Below are positions 7,767 to 15,011 of a stretch of 25,332 nucleotides of DNA, one piece after another. The notes under the pieces were generated by a model that had not been told where the DNA came from, made no database searches, and saw only the letters and a list, made by a program, of their open reading frames with translations. Both the position numbers and the translations under genes were made by a program. Origin of the DNA: an uncultured Actinomycetaceae bacterium (GTDB lineage: Bacteria; Actinomycetota; Actinomycetes; Actinomycetales; Actinomycetaceae); NCBI GenBank assembly GCA_902464405.1, contig CABQJD010000015.1, positions 1-25,332 on the forward strand, given 5' to 3'. Position 1 is the stretch's first letter; every line of letters begins with the position of its first letter.

Positions 7767-8459
7767 ATGTGCAAAAATAGCAGTATGAATCCACGAGATC
7801 TAATAGTTTATGGCTTGTTGATTGCGCTTATCGGCGGTCCACTACTATGGGCAGTAATTTCTATGATTCCTAAAAATAAAGGTGAATGGAATGAGGATGC
7901 TCGTCGTCGAGGGCGTTACCGAGCACGTCACTGGGCGTTCAAAGAGAGCGTGGCGTGCGTCAAAGCGTTTTTACTTCCAGATGCACCAACCACTAAATAC
8001 TGGCCTATCTTAGCGAATGCCGCTGGGCATAATGCTCTCTCTGGCTCCGCAGATACCGAGCTTGGAGCGATAGCGTGGAAGAGCTGTACGATGGAGAGTC
8101 TCGGAGAGCCGTCATCTTTCATTTTTACAGCGCACCTGCCACAGTTGAGTGACGGGCGGGAAGTAGAATTTCCAGAGGTGCTGCTCACGCGCCACAGCAG
8201 TGCGAACGGTAGCGGCTTTGCCGATGAGTGGGATGTAACGACGCAGGAGCCAGATGCTGCGCAACATCTTCTTAGTAGTGAGATACAAGATATTCTTATT
8301 CGATGCGAATCTTTGCATAGTGCATATTTTTTTGATTCTACTCTGACGGTTGTGTGTGCCGCATCCGATTCTCCTGACGATACAGAAAATTTTATTGACG
8401 AACTTATTCGCATAGTTCATACATTGATGATGAAGATACCTCCATCGTTGTGGGTGTAA
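7767..8459 (+). CDS. Unrecognised membrane-anchored protein
   Basis: I do not recognise this 230-residue protein. It starts directly after the hemW stop (TAAATG). An in-frame ATG at 7785 begins MNPRDLIVYG and may be the real start; neither has a clear ribosome site. One hydrophobic segment (about 12-31 from the first Met) is followed by a basic stretch, RRRGRYRAR, then about 180 soluble residues with no catalytic motif I can name. The position between hemW and dnaJ is where hrcA often lies in related bacteria, but the sequence does not resemble HrcA: there is no N-terminal helix-turn-helix and it is too short. It is probably transcribed with hemW. Confidence 0.75.
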   Translation: MCKNSSMNPRDLIVYGLLIALIGGPLLWAVISMIPKNKGEWNEDARRRGRYRARHWAFKESVACVKAFLLPDAPTTKYWPILANAAGHNALSGSADTELGAIAWKSCTMESLGEPSSFIFTAHLPQLSDGREVEFPEVLLTRHSSANGSGFADEWDVTTQEPDAAQHLLSSEIQDILIRCESLHSAYFFDSTLTVVCAASDSPDDTENFIDELIRIVHTLMMKIPPSLWV

Positions 8460-8521
8460 AAGGTATTGAGAGTGTATAGGTGAATTATTGTGTAAACATA
8501 CAGAAATACTTGCATATTTTC

Positions 8522-8530
8522 TGGTATAAA
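8522..8530 (+). promoter_or_regulatory. Possible extended -10 promoter for dnaJ
   Basis: TGG followed by TATAAA (8525-8530) resembles an extended -10 element; no -35 at normal spacing is convincing. It would give a 5' leader of about 170 bases before dnaJ. No CIRCE or HAIR operator was seen in 8460-8707. Confidence 0.35.
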
Positions 8531-8586
8531 TTTTCAGGTCGAGCAGATGTTACTCCATCAGCGCACCCCATCTAATGCAAAATATA

Positions 8587-8690
8587 CATAAGGCGCTGCC
8601 AGCAGGCGCAGGCGCAGTTTGGCGGCTTATGCTCGCGGAAATACGCATAAGGCTGCTGCTGTGGCACAATGGTGAGGAGTACATGCATAA
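8587..8690 (+). promoter_or_regulatory. dnaJ 5' leader with competing hairpins
   Basis: The segment GGCGGCTTATGC (8621-8632) can pair with CATAAG upstream (8587-8592, plus GCC 8598-8600 with GGC 8621-8623). It can instead pair with GCATAAG downstream (8645-8651, seven perfect pairs, 12-base loop), or partly with GCATAA at 8685-8690 near the ribosome site. These pairings exclude one another, which suggests a conformational switch or RNA thermometer, but this is inferred only from complementarity. Confidence 0.35.
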
Positions 8691-8707
8691 AAGATTGAAG
8701 GATATTT

Positions 8708-9850
8708 GTGGCTAATTTTTATGAGACTCTCGGGGTTGCTCAAGACGCGAGCCAAGATGACATTAAAAAAGCATATCGAAAGTTGGCGCGCAAGCTGCAC
8801 CCTGATGTGGCAGGTCCAGATGGAGCAGAAGAATTCAAGGCAGTGACGGAGGCGTACGAAGTACTTTCCAACGAAGAGAAGCGCCGAATGTACGATCTTG
8901 GTGGCACGGATGCACTTCGTGGTGGCGCAGCTGGAGCTGCTGGAGGCTTCGGCGGGGCATTTGATGATATTTTTTCAACCTTCTTTGGTGGCGCTGGCAG
9001 TGCATTCGGAGGCGGGCATGGGCAGCGGCGCTCGCGGGCACGTAATGGGGGAGATACTCTCGTCGCTATGGATCTCGAACTTGAAGAAGTGGTTTTTGGC
9101 GGTGAGCACACTCTTACTTTCGATGCGATGGTGGAGTGCTCTACTTGCCATGGCTCGATGACTGCTCCAGGTACCGAACCTGTCACTTGCTCGCACTGCC
9201 AAGGAACTGGGCAAGTGCAGCAGGTCGTCAATTCTTTCTTCGGGCAAGTTATGAGTACGTCGCCGTGCCCTTCCTGCGGAGGCTATGGCACGCAGATCGT
9301 CACTCCTTGTGGAGAATGCTCAGGTGAAGGGCGTATGAGGGCACAGCGCAGCGTCAATGTTAAAATCCCAGCTGGCGTTGATGAAGGCATGAGGATTAGA
9401 GTTCCTGGCCAAGGAGATGCTGGTGTAGGCGGCGGTCGCCAAGGTGATGTATTTGCTGAAGTGCGCGTGGAGCCAGATCCTGTGTTTCATCGTGACGGCG
9501 ATCATTTGCGAGCAACTGTGCAGGTGCCGATGACGGCGGCAGCTTTGGGGGTTGATATTGCAATTGATACATTCGATGGTGAGCGGCCGTTGCGCATTTC
9601 CTCTGGCACCCAATCTGGTTCAGAGATTCGGCTTGAAGGGCTTGGAGTTGGGCGTTTACATCGGCGTGGGCGTGGAGATCTTATCGTTACTATTCAGGTG
9701 CAAACTCCCACAAAACTGGACGATGAACAGCGTGATCTTATTGAGAAGCTGGCGCATATTCGAGGTGAAGAGGAGACAATAGGCAAACTTGTAGGGCGAA
9801 GCGGCTCTCTTTTTTCACGCATTAAAAAAGCGTTCACTGGGGAAGATTAA
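8708..9850 (+). CDS. dnaJ: Chaperone DnaJ
   Basis: DnaJ is a cytoplasmic Hsp40 co-chaperone that delivers unfolded proteins to DnaK and stimulates its ATPase. The 380-residue protein has a J domain with H31-P32-D33, a Gly/Phe/Ala-rich linker (about 70-110), and four zinc-binding CxxC pairs at 144/147, 161/164, 187/190 and 201/204. The first repeat reads CSTCHGSM, departing from CxxCxGxG. Two substrate-binding beta domains follow, ending in a Lys-rich tail typical of actinobacterial DnaJ2. The GTG start has GAAGGA at 8697-8702. In many relatives hrcA lies immediately upstream; here it is missing. rsmE follows after 12 bases. Confidence 0.96.
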   Translation: MANFYETLGVAQDASQDDIKKAYRKLARKLHPDVAGPDGAEEFKAVTEAYEVLSNEEKRRMYDLGGTDALRGGAAGAAGGFGGAFDDIFSTFFGGAGSAFGGGHGQRRSRARNGGDTLVAMDLELEEVVFGGEHTLTFDAMVECSTCHGSMTAPGTEPVTCSHCQGTGQVQQVVNSFFGQVMSTSPCPSCGGYGTQIVTPCGECSGEGRMRAQRSVNVKIPAGVDEGMRIRVPGQGDAGVGGGRQGDVFAEVRVEPDPVFHRDGDHLRATVQVPMTAAALGVDIAIDTFDGERPLRISSGTQSGSEIRLEGLGVGRLHRRGRGDLIVTIQVQTPTKLDDEQRDLIEKLAHIRGEEETIGKLVGRSGSLFSRIKKAFTGED

Positions 9851-9862
9851 ATAAGGGGTGTA

Positions 9863-10717
9863 ATGACGCTTCCAGTGTATTATCTCCCCGATATGTGTAG
9901 CGACGACGTGACGTGCGGGAGCTTTCTTGAGTTTGCTGGCTCGGAGGCGCGCCATGCTGCTACTGTGCGTCGTACTCGTGTGGGAGAGCTGATTGATCTC
10001 GTCAATGGGCGTGGATTACGGGTGACGATTGAGGTGCGTGCTCTCGAAAAGGCGAGAGTTCGGGGTGTGGTTCGTGAAATTGTGCACGATGAGCCGCACA
10101 CTGTGCAGTTGCTTCTTGTCCAGGCGCTCAGCAAAGGCGGACGAGATGAACAAGCAATTGAGATAGCTACGGAATATGGTGTTGACTCTGTGATGCCGTG
10201 GCAGGCAGACCGCTCGGTATCGCGCTGGGAAGGGTCTGCAAAAATCGTGCGCGGCTTTGAAAAGTGGGAAGCAACTGTGCTCACTGCAGCAAAGCAGAGT
10301 CGGCGGTCATGGGTTCCTGGCGTGCAGCCCTTTGTAGATTCTGCGAGGCTTGCCCAATGGATTAAGCAAGAATGCGTTCGAGGAACGCACGTGTATGTAT
10401 GCCATGAAGAAGCTGAAATGCTGCTGACAAGCGAGATACAGTTGCTGCTCAACGAGCTGAAGCCTAGTGGCACAAGCCTTTCGGATGGTGTGCTGAAAAA
10501 AGAGAAACTCAATAAAGATGATTGGGGCGAAAGCGATCGCTCTCGAATCGTTTTTATTGTGGGGCCTGAAGGCGGGATCTCCGATCGGGAGATGCGTGAA
10601 TTTGAAGCTGCTGGAGCGCACGCAGTGCTGCTTGGAGAGCACGTGATGCGCGCAAGTTCGGCAGGTTCCTGGGCAATCGCCGTCACTCGAGCTTTTTTAC
10701 GTGAAAATTTCGGGTAG
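9863..10717 (+). CDS. rsmE: 16S rRNA (uracil(1498)-N(3))-methyltransferase RsmE
   Basis: RsmE methylates U1498 of 16S rRNA in the assembled 30S subunit using SAM; it belongs to the knotted SPOUT fold. The 284-residue protein has an N-terminal PUA-like part (HAATVRRTRVGELIDLVNG), then QALSKGGRDEQAIEIATEYGV and AAKQSRRSWVP, and the SAM-binding knot motifs VGPEGGIS and LGEHVMRASSAG near the C-terminus. The usual motif is LGxRILRTETA-like, so MRASSAG is a mild variant. The ATG at 9863 has AAGGGG at 9853-9858. It lies between dnaJ and phoH, the common actinobacterial order. A stretch around 205-225 looks like a less conserved insert. Confidence 0.94.
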   Translation: MTLPVYYLPDMCSDDVTCGSFLEFAGSEARHAATVRRTRVGELIDLVNGRGLRVTIEVRALEKARVRGVVREIVHDEPHTVQLLLVQALSKGGRDEQAIEIATEYGVDSVMPWQADRSVSRWEGSAKIVRGFEKWEATVLTAAKQSRRSWVPGVQPFVDSARLAQWIKQECVRGTHVYVCHEEAEMLLTSEIQLLLNELKPSGTSLSDGVLKKEKLNKDDWGESDRSRIVFIVGPEGGISDREMREFEAAGAHAVLLGEHVMRASSAGSWAIAVTRAFLRENFG

Positions 10718-10782
10718 GCGTCCGATAGACTTAGATACACGAGGTTTTATGAGTTTTTTGTGCAGAGAAATGGAGGTGTGCC

Positions 10783-11760
10783 GTGGCAGATGAGCAAACT
10801 GTAGGTGTTGAGGTGCGCACACTTGAAGTTCCTGCGCGAATACCGATGATAAATCTTCTTGGATATGAAGATTCTGTGCTTCGAGTTTTGGAACGAGAGC
10901 TTGCGCCTGTTGCTGTTCATGTACGTCACCATACGATCACTCTCAGCGGAACCAGCCAGCACGTAGAGTTTGCTGAATCGATGGTAAGCGAGCTGCTTAG
11001 TGCTGTTCTTGCGGGCGAGCATCTCACAGCAGATGCCGTGGAGCGTGCGTTAGCTATTGCTCGCTCAGGAATTTTTACGCCCACCGATATTTTCTCCACG
11101 AATATCCTCTCAGCTCGAGGTAAGACTATTCGCCCGAAGAGTCTTGGGCAAAAAGCATACGTTGATGCTATTGATGAGCATTCGATTGTTTTTGGTATCG
11201 GACCTGCGGGCACGGGTAAAACCTATCTTGCTATGGCTAAGGCGGTTGTGGCGCTGCAAGAGCAGAAAGTGCGGCGAATTATACTCACTCGCCCTGCTGT
11301 GGAAGCTGGAGAATCTTTGGGATTCCTGCCTGGCACTCTCACAGATAAAATCGATCCATATGTGCGCCCTCTCTATGATGCGTTGCACGATATGCTAGAT
11401 CCCGATGCGATCCCGCAGCTGATGGCAGCAGGCACAATTGAGGTTGCCCCTCTCGCTTATATGCGTGGGCGCACTCTTAACGATGCCTTTATTATCTTGG
11501 ATGAAGCGCAAAATACGACGCCCGAGCAGATGAAGATGTTTCTCACCCGTCTTGGTTTTGGCTCGCGTATGGTGATTACTGGAGATATTACTCAAATTGA
11601 TTTACCTAGTAAGACGCCTAGCGGCTTGATGCTCGTGCGCGAGATACTGCGTGATATCGATGGGATTCATTTTACAGAGCTAGGATCAGCTGACGTCGTG
11701 CGTCATCGGCTGGTAGCAGGTATTATTGACGCCTATCAACGTTGGAATGAGGAGATCTAA
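10783..11760 (+). CDS. phoH: PhoH family ATPase (PhoH-like)
   Basis: This 325-residue protein belongs to the PhoH/YbeZ family of P-loop ATPases, linked to RNA metabolism and, through YbeY, to ribosome maturation. It has the Walker A motif GPAGTGKT (140-147), followed by TRPAVEAGESLGFLPG, and the Walker B motif FIILDEAQNTTPEQ, then RMVITGDITQIDLP. The N-terminal 100 residues resemble a KH-like domain. The GTG start has GGAGGT at 10772-10777. Its stop overlaps the ybeY start by one base (TAATG), so the two are translationally coupled, matching their functional link. Confidence 0.95.
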   Translation: MADEQTVGVEVRTLEVPARIPMINLLGYEDSVLRVLERELAPVAVHVRHHTITLSGTSQHVEFAESMVSELLSAVLAGEHLTADAVERALAIARSGIFTPTDIFSTNILSARGKTIRPKSLGQKAYVDAIDEHSIVFGIGPAGTGKTYLAMAKAVVALQEQKVRRIILTRPAVEAGESLGFLPGTLTDKIDPYVRPLYDALHDMLDPDAIPQLMAAGTIEVAPLAYMRGRTLNDAFIILDEAQNTTPEQMKMFLTRLGFGSRMVITGDITQIDLPSKTPSGLMLVREILRDIDGIHFTELGSADVVRHRLVAGIIDAYQRWNEEI

Positions 11761-12308
11761 TGATTGAAGTAAACGATGAATCTGGTTTCAATCCAGCGCC
11801 AGATCTCGAAGAAATTTCCGAACTTGCTGCATGGGTGCTTGCTGAAATGCGAGTTCATCCGCAGGCAGAGCTCAACGTTGTGATGATTGATGAATCTGCT
11901 ATGAGTACGCTGCATAAGCAGTGGATGGATCTTGAAGGTCCAACAGACGTGATGAGTTTTCCGATGGATGAACTGCGCCCAGCTCCCCCTGGAGTAGAAC
12001 CGCAGGAAGGGATTTTGGGGGATATTGTAGTGTGTCCATCTGTAGCAGCGGCTCAGGCGCGTGAAGCTGGGCATGCGGCAATGGAAGAAATTCTTTTGCT
12101 CGTCACGCACGGTATTTTGCATTTGCTTGGCTATGATCACGCCGAAGAAGAAGAGCGCAGAGAAATGTTTGATCTGCAACGCCGTTTATTGCTTGAATTT
12201 TTGGCGCGTAAACCGAGAAATCCTAATCGTTGTGACCCTTCAGAAAAATATGTGCCTATCGATAAAATAGCGCCAATCGTTACCGATATTCCCGATGAGA
12301 AGAGATAG
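11760..12308 (+). CDS. ybeY: Endoribonuclease YbeY
   Basis: YbeY is a zinc-dependent endoribonuclease needed for 16S rRNA 3' end maturation and ribosome quality control. The 182-residue protein carries the zinc motif H117-x3-H121-x5-H127 (HGILHLLGYDH) and the upstream ILGDIVVCP block. A C-terminal extension of about 35 residues after the usual end (RNPNRCDPSEKY onward) is not recognised. The ATG overlaps the phoH stop, with GAGGAG at 11749-11754. Confidence 0.95.
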   Translation: MIEVNDESGFNPAPDLEEISELAAWVLAEMRVHPQAELNVVMIDESAMSTLHKQWMDLEGPTDVMSFPMDELRPAPPGVEPQEGILGDIVVCPSVAAAQAREAGHAAMEEILLLVTHGILHLLGYDHAEEEERREMFDLQRRLLLEFLARKPRNPNRCDPSEKYVPIDKIAPIVTDIPDEKR

Positions 12309-12314
12309 ACGTTT

Positions 12315-13595
12315 ATGCCGCCAGTTCATTTAGGTCCTTTTATCTTTTTTATCGTCGTTCTCGCGCTTGTGATAGCGTACTGGGGATTTGTGCAGGGTGC
12401 ACTCAACCGAATGACGCTTTCTGATGCTCACGAAGCAGCTGCAAAACGGCTTGGGGGAGTGAACCTGACGAAAATTATGGAGCACCGTCCAGCTGCGCTT
12501 TCTGCCGTTATCCTCTATCGTCTACTCACAGCGACTGCTATGGCGGCACTTATCGCTATTGTTTTTATGCGCTTTAGCATTGCCTCGTGGTTGATTGCAG
12601 TATTATCTGTGCTGTGTTCGTGGCTGATAGTGTTCGTGGTGTTGGTGGTATTGCCGAGCTCTATCGGATATAAACATCCACTTAATGTGCTTGCAAGCTG
12701 TTCACACGTGCTGTGGTTTGGCACTCGTTTCGTAAGTCTTCTCGTCACTCGCCGAGAGCCTAATGATGACGAGGAGCGTGAAGAAGCTCAGGAAGATCAG
12801 CTTGCTGTGATGGTTGAACGCGTGAGCGAATCAGAAGCAGTGGAAGATGATGAGCGCGTGTTGCTTCATTCTCTTTTTGAACTGGGCAATACATATATTC
12901 GCGAAGTGATGGTGCCGCGCACAGATATTATTTCTATCGATGCTGATGTTTCGCTGGATAAAGCACTGTCTCTTTTCAGTCGTTCTGGATATTCTCGCGT
13001 GCCAGTCACAGGAGAATCGGTGGACGATATGCTTGGAGTGCTGTATTTGAAAGATGCGATCAATAGAGTTCATCATCGAAATGATGCAGAGGGTGTGCTC
13101 GTGCGAGACGTTATGCGCGAAGCGCTCTTCGTTCCAGAAACTAAACTGGTTGACGATATGCTTCATGAGATGCAAGCTTCGGCCGTCCATATTGCTTTAG
13201 CTGTCGATGAATACGGTGGTATTGCTGGGCTTGTAACTATCGAAGATTTGCTCGAAGAGCTGGTTGGAGAAATGATAGATGAGCACGATCGTGCAGAGCT
13301 GGAAATTGATGATATAGGCGAAGGGCGTTATCGAGTGCCAGCTCGATTATCGATTGATGAATTGGGTGAACTATACGGTATTGACATCGAAGATGATGAT
13401 GTTGATTCTGTGGGCGGGCTGCTCACCAAGGCTATCGGGCGGGTGCCGATTGCTGGAGCTGAGGGAGAGCTTTACGGAATCCATTTAGCTGCAGACCGTT
13501 TTGAAGGGCGTCGCAAACGATTATCGACGGTGATTGTTGAACGAGTATCAGAAGTTGCGGATATGAGTGAGAGTGTCGAGAGCGCAGATGAATAA
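12315..13595 (+). CDS. CBS-domain membrane protein, CorC/HlyC family
   Basis: This 426-residue protein is of the CNNM/CorC type, often tied to magnesium or divalent cation efflux. The N-terminus has about three to four hydrophobic segments (about 7-27, 60-85, 88-115, 125-140), a reduced CNNM-like membrane domain. A pair of CBS domains follows, starting at MVPRTDI (199-205) with SGYSRVPVTG and DEYGGIAGLVTIEDLLEELVG. The CorC_HlyC transporter-associated domain lies at about 335-415 (VPARLSIDELGELYGI, VDSVGGLL). The start follows ybeY by 6 bases and the 3' end overlaps era by 8 bases. The family is sure; the transported ion is inferred only. Confidence 0.92.
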   Translation: MPPVHLGPFIFFIVVLALVIAYWGFVQGALNRMTLSDAHEAAAKRLGGVNLTKIMEHRPAALSAVILYRLLTATAMAALIAIVFMRFSIASWLIAVLSVLCSWLIVFVVLVVLPSSIGYKHPLNVLASCSHVLWFGTRFVSLLVTRREPNDDEEREEAQEDQLAVMVERVSESEAVEDDERVLLHSLFELGNTYIREVMVPRTDIISIDADVSLDKALSLFSRSGYSRVPVTGESVDDMLGVLYLKDAINRVHHRNDAEGVLVRDVMREALFVPETKLVDDMLHEMQASAVHIALAVDEYGGIAGLVTIEDLLEELVGEMIDEHDRAELEIDDIGEGRYRVPARLSIDELGELYGIDIEDDDVDSVGGLLTKAIGRVPIAGAEGELYGIHLAADRFEGRRKRLSTVIVERVSEVADMSESVESADE

Positions 13596-14652
13596 TAGTG
13601 ATTTAGATGCAATGCTGAGAGCAGCAGGAATTGAGCCTGGAGAAGATAAAGTATCGGCGGAGGGTACTCACGATGTGAGTAGTAAGAAGCAGACTAATAT
13701 AGAGGCTGATACAGATAATTTTCGTGCAGGCTTCGTGGCTGTTGTAGGGCGCCCAAATGCGGGGAAATCTACTCTTACAAATGCACTTGTTGGGCAGAAA
13801 ATTGCAATCACTGCTAATCAGCCAGAGACGACACGTAAGATTATTCGAGGAATCGTCAATATTCGTGACGGTCAGCTTATTTTAGTTGATACGCCTGGAT
13901 TGCATCGTCCGCGCACTCTTCTCGGTGAACGCTTGAACGATATGGTTCACGAAACTTTGGCAGACGTTGATGCAGTCGCAATCTGTTTACCAGCCGATGA
14001 AAAGATCGGACCTGGAGATGAATTTTTGTTGCGCTTAGTGCAAAAAAGCAATGTACCGATTGTTGCCGTTGTGACGAAAGTAGACAAAGTCTCACGTGAA
14101 GCATTAGCAAGTAAATTGATTGCGGTCGATCAATTTGCAGAGTTTAGCGATATCGTGCCAGTGAGCGCAGTAAAAGGTGAGCAGCTGAAGGCGTTAATTA
14201 GCGTATTGCGTGATCGTATGCCAGTTTCGCCTGCGCTCTATCCGCGCACAGCAGTCACCGATGAAACAGAGGAAGACCTTATCGCCGAGTATATTCGCGA
14301 AGCTGCTTTAGATGGGGTGCGAGATGAACTTCCTCATTCAATTGCTGTGACGATTGATGAGGTCATTACTCCACCTAGCGAAGGCATGGCTGTTTCATCT
14401 GATGATAGCGAAAATACAAATCGTGCACGCAAAGTTCCTGTCACGAAAATTCATGCGAGTCTTTATGTGGAGCGGGATTCTCAAAAAGGAATTATTATCG
14501 GCAAAAAAGGCGCACGTTTGCGAGATGTAGGGCGAGTGGCGCGGCGCAATATCGAGGCGCTACTCGGCGTTCGAGTATATCTCGATCTGCACGTGAAAGT
14601 TGCTAAAGATTGGCAGAGAAATCCGAAGCTACTTGGAAAACTTGGCTTTTAG
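13588..14652 (+). CDS. era: GTPase Era
   Basis: Era is a GTPase that binds the 3' end of 16S rRNA and helps 30S assembly. The 354-residue protein has G1 GRPNAGKS (54-61), PETTRK in switch I, DTPG (101-104) and TKVD (163-166), the TKxD form common in actinobacteria, then a C-terminal KH domain with GIIIGKKGARLRDVGRVAR and the ending LGKLGF. The first 45 or so residues are an extra, acidic segment. A stretch near 265-285 (PPSEGMAVSSDDSENTNRAR) is an inserted polar loop before the KH domain. The ATG at 13588 overlaps the preceding stop by 8 bases; an upstream GTG at 13567 is also in frame. Confidence 0.95.
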   Translation: MNNSDLDAMLRAAGIEPGEDKVSAEGTHDVSSKKQTNIEADTDNFRAGFVAVVGRPNAGKSTLTNALVGQKIAITANQPETTRKIIRGIVNIRDGQLILVDTPGLHRPRTLLGERLNDMVHETLADVDAVAICLPADEKIGPGDEFLLRLVQKSNVPIVAVVTKVDKVSREALASKLIAVDQFAEFSDIVPVSAVKGEQLKALISVLRDRMPVSPALYPRTAVTDETEEDLIAEYIREAALDGVRDELPHSIAVTIDEVITPPSEGMAVSSDDSENTNRARKVPVTKIHASLYVERDSQKGIIIGKKGARLRDVGRVARRNIEALLGVRVYLDLHVKVAKDWQRNPKLLGKLGF

Positions 14653-14670
14653 TGCAAATCCAAGCTTTTC
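14637..14670 (+). terminator. Weak hairpin at the era 3' end
   Basis: CTTGG (14641-14645) pairs with CCAAG (14660-14664); flanking AAAA and TTTT extend the stem after a bulged C. A second pairing, GCAAA with TTTGC (14654-14675), overlaps it. The stem is short, so any termination would be partial. Confidence 0.3.
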
Positions 14671-14790
14671 CTTTGCGATCAATTTCTCAGATACGGCAGA
14701 AAATACCCCATAATATCAGCTCATATGATGCGCAATACCAGTGCGTGGACGCCGTTTGCTGAAAATATCTACCTATTTTACAGTGGGTAT

Positions 14791-14841
14791 ATGCGTACCT
14801 ATGCGGCACTCCTGCTTATTTGCCGCGGTGAGGCTCGATAG
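14791..14841 (+). CDS. Leucine leader peptide of leuA
   Basis: This 16-residue frame reads MRTYAALLLICRGEAR. It has three consecutive Leu codons (CTC CTG CTT) followed by Ile and Cys. A weak ribosome site (AGTGGGT) precedes the ATG; an in-frame ATG pair at 14725 and 14728 could start a longer version. The codons for CRGEA also form the left arm of a hairpin, so ribosome position on the Leu codons can control RNA folding. This fits leucine-dependent control of leuA. Too short for homology proof, but codon content, location and RNA overlap agree. Confidence 0.7.
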   Translation: MRTYAALLLICRGEAR

Positions 14842-14877
14842 ATCGGCTCCTCTCCGTGGGTATTTGAGTTGCCGGTC
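14823..14877 (+). ncRNA. LEU-type pseudoknot leader element upstream of leuA
   Basis: Stem 1 joins 14823-14833 (CCGCGGTGAGG) to 14849-14859 (CCTCTCCGTGG): ten of eleven pairs, one of them G-U. Its loop contains GATCGGC (14841-14847), which pairs with GCCGGTC (14871-14877), seven pairs with one G-U, giving a pseudoknot. A conserved pseudoknot named the LEU element is described upstream of leuA in most Actinobacteria, and this arrangement matches that description. Stem 1 overlaps the end of the leader peptide, so a ribosome stalled at the Leu codons would disturb it. Confidence 0.65.
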
Positions 14878-14926
14878 GGTGGTTTAGCAAGCAGTTATAT
14901 AGTGCATAGCGCGTTTCTTTATTTTT

Positions 14927-14955
14927 TTGAAACTGCGCGTAGCTGTCACTAAAAA
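14927..14955 (+). promoter_or_regulatory. Possible second leuA promoter
   Basis: TTGAAA (14927-14932) and TAAAAA (14950-14955) are separated by 17 bases. Transcription from here would start near 14962, after the leader element, and so bypass leucine control. The -35 also lies in a possible hairpin (GCGCGTTTC with GAAACtGCGC) whose loop is T-rich. Confidence 0.35.
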
Positions 14956-15011
14956 TCCTTGAAAACCTGAACTTTTTACTCAAGTAAGCTTAGAGACGCA
15001 AAGGAATATGC

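Noticed and set aside
8460..8707. CIRCE or HAIR heat-shock operator before dnaJ
   Set aside because: No sequence near TTAGCACTC-N9-GAGTGCTAA or CTTGAGT-N7-ACTCAAG was found.
9880..10740. 286-residue open frame antisense to rsmE
   Set aside because: Its protein is Ser/Arg/Thr-rich with no recognisable motif, and rsmE on the plus strand is fully supported. It is a codon-use shadow.
14909..14938. Hairpin with a run of seven T as a leuA attenuator terminator
   Set aside because: The T run is in the loop, not after the stem, so it does not fit a factor-independent terminator.
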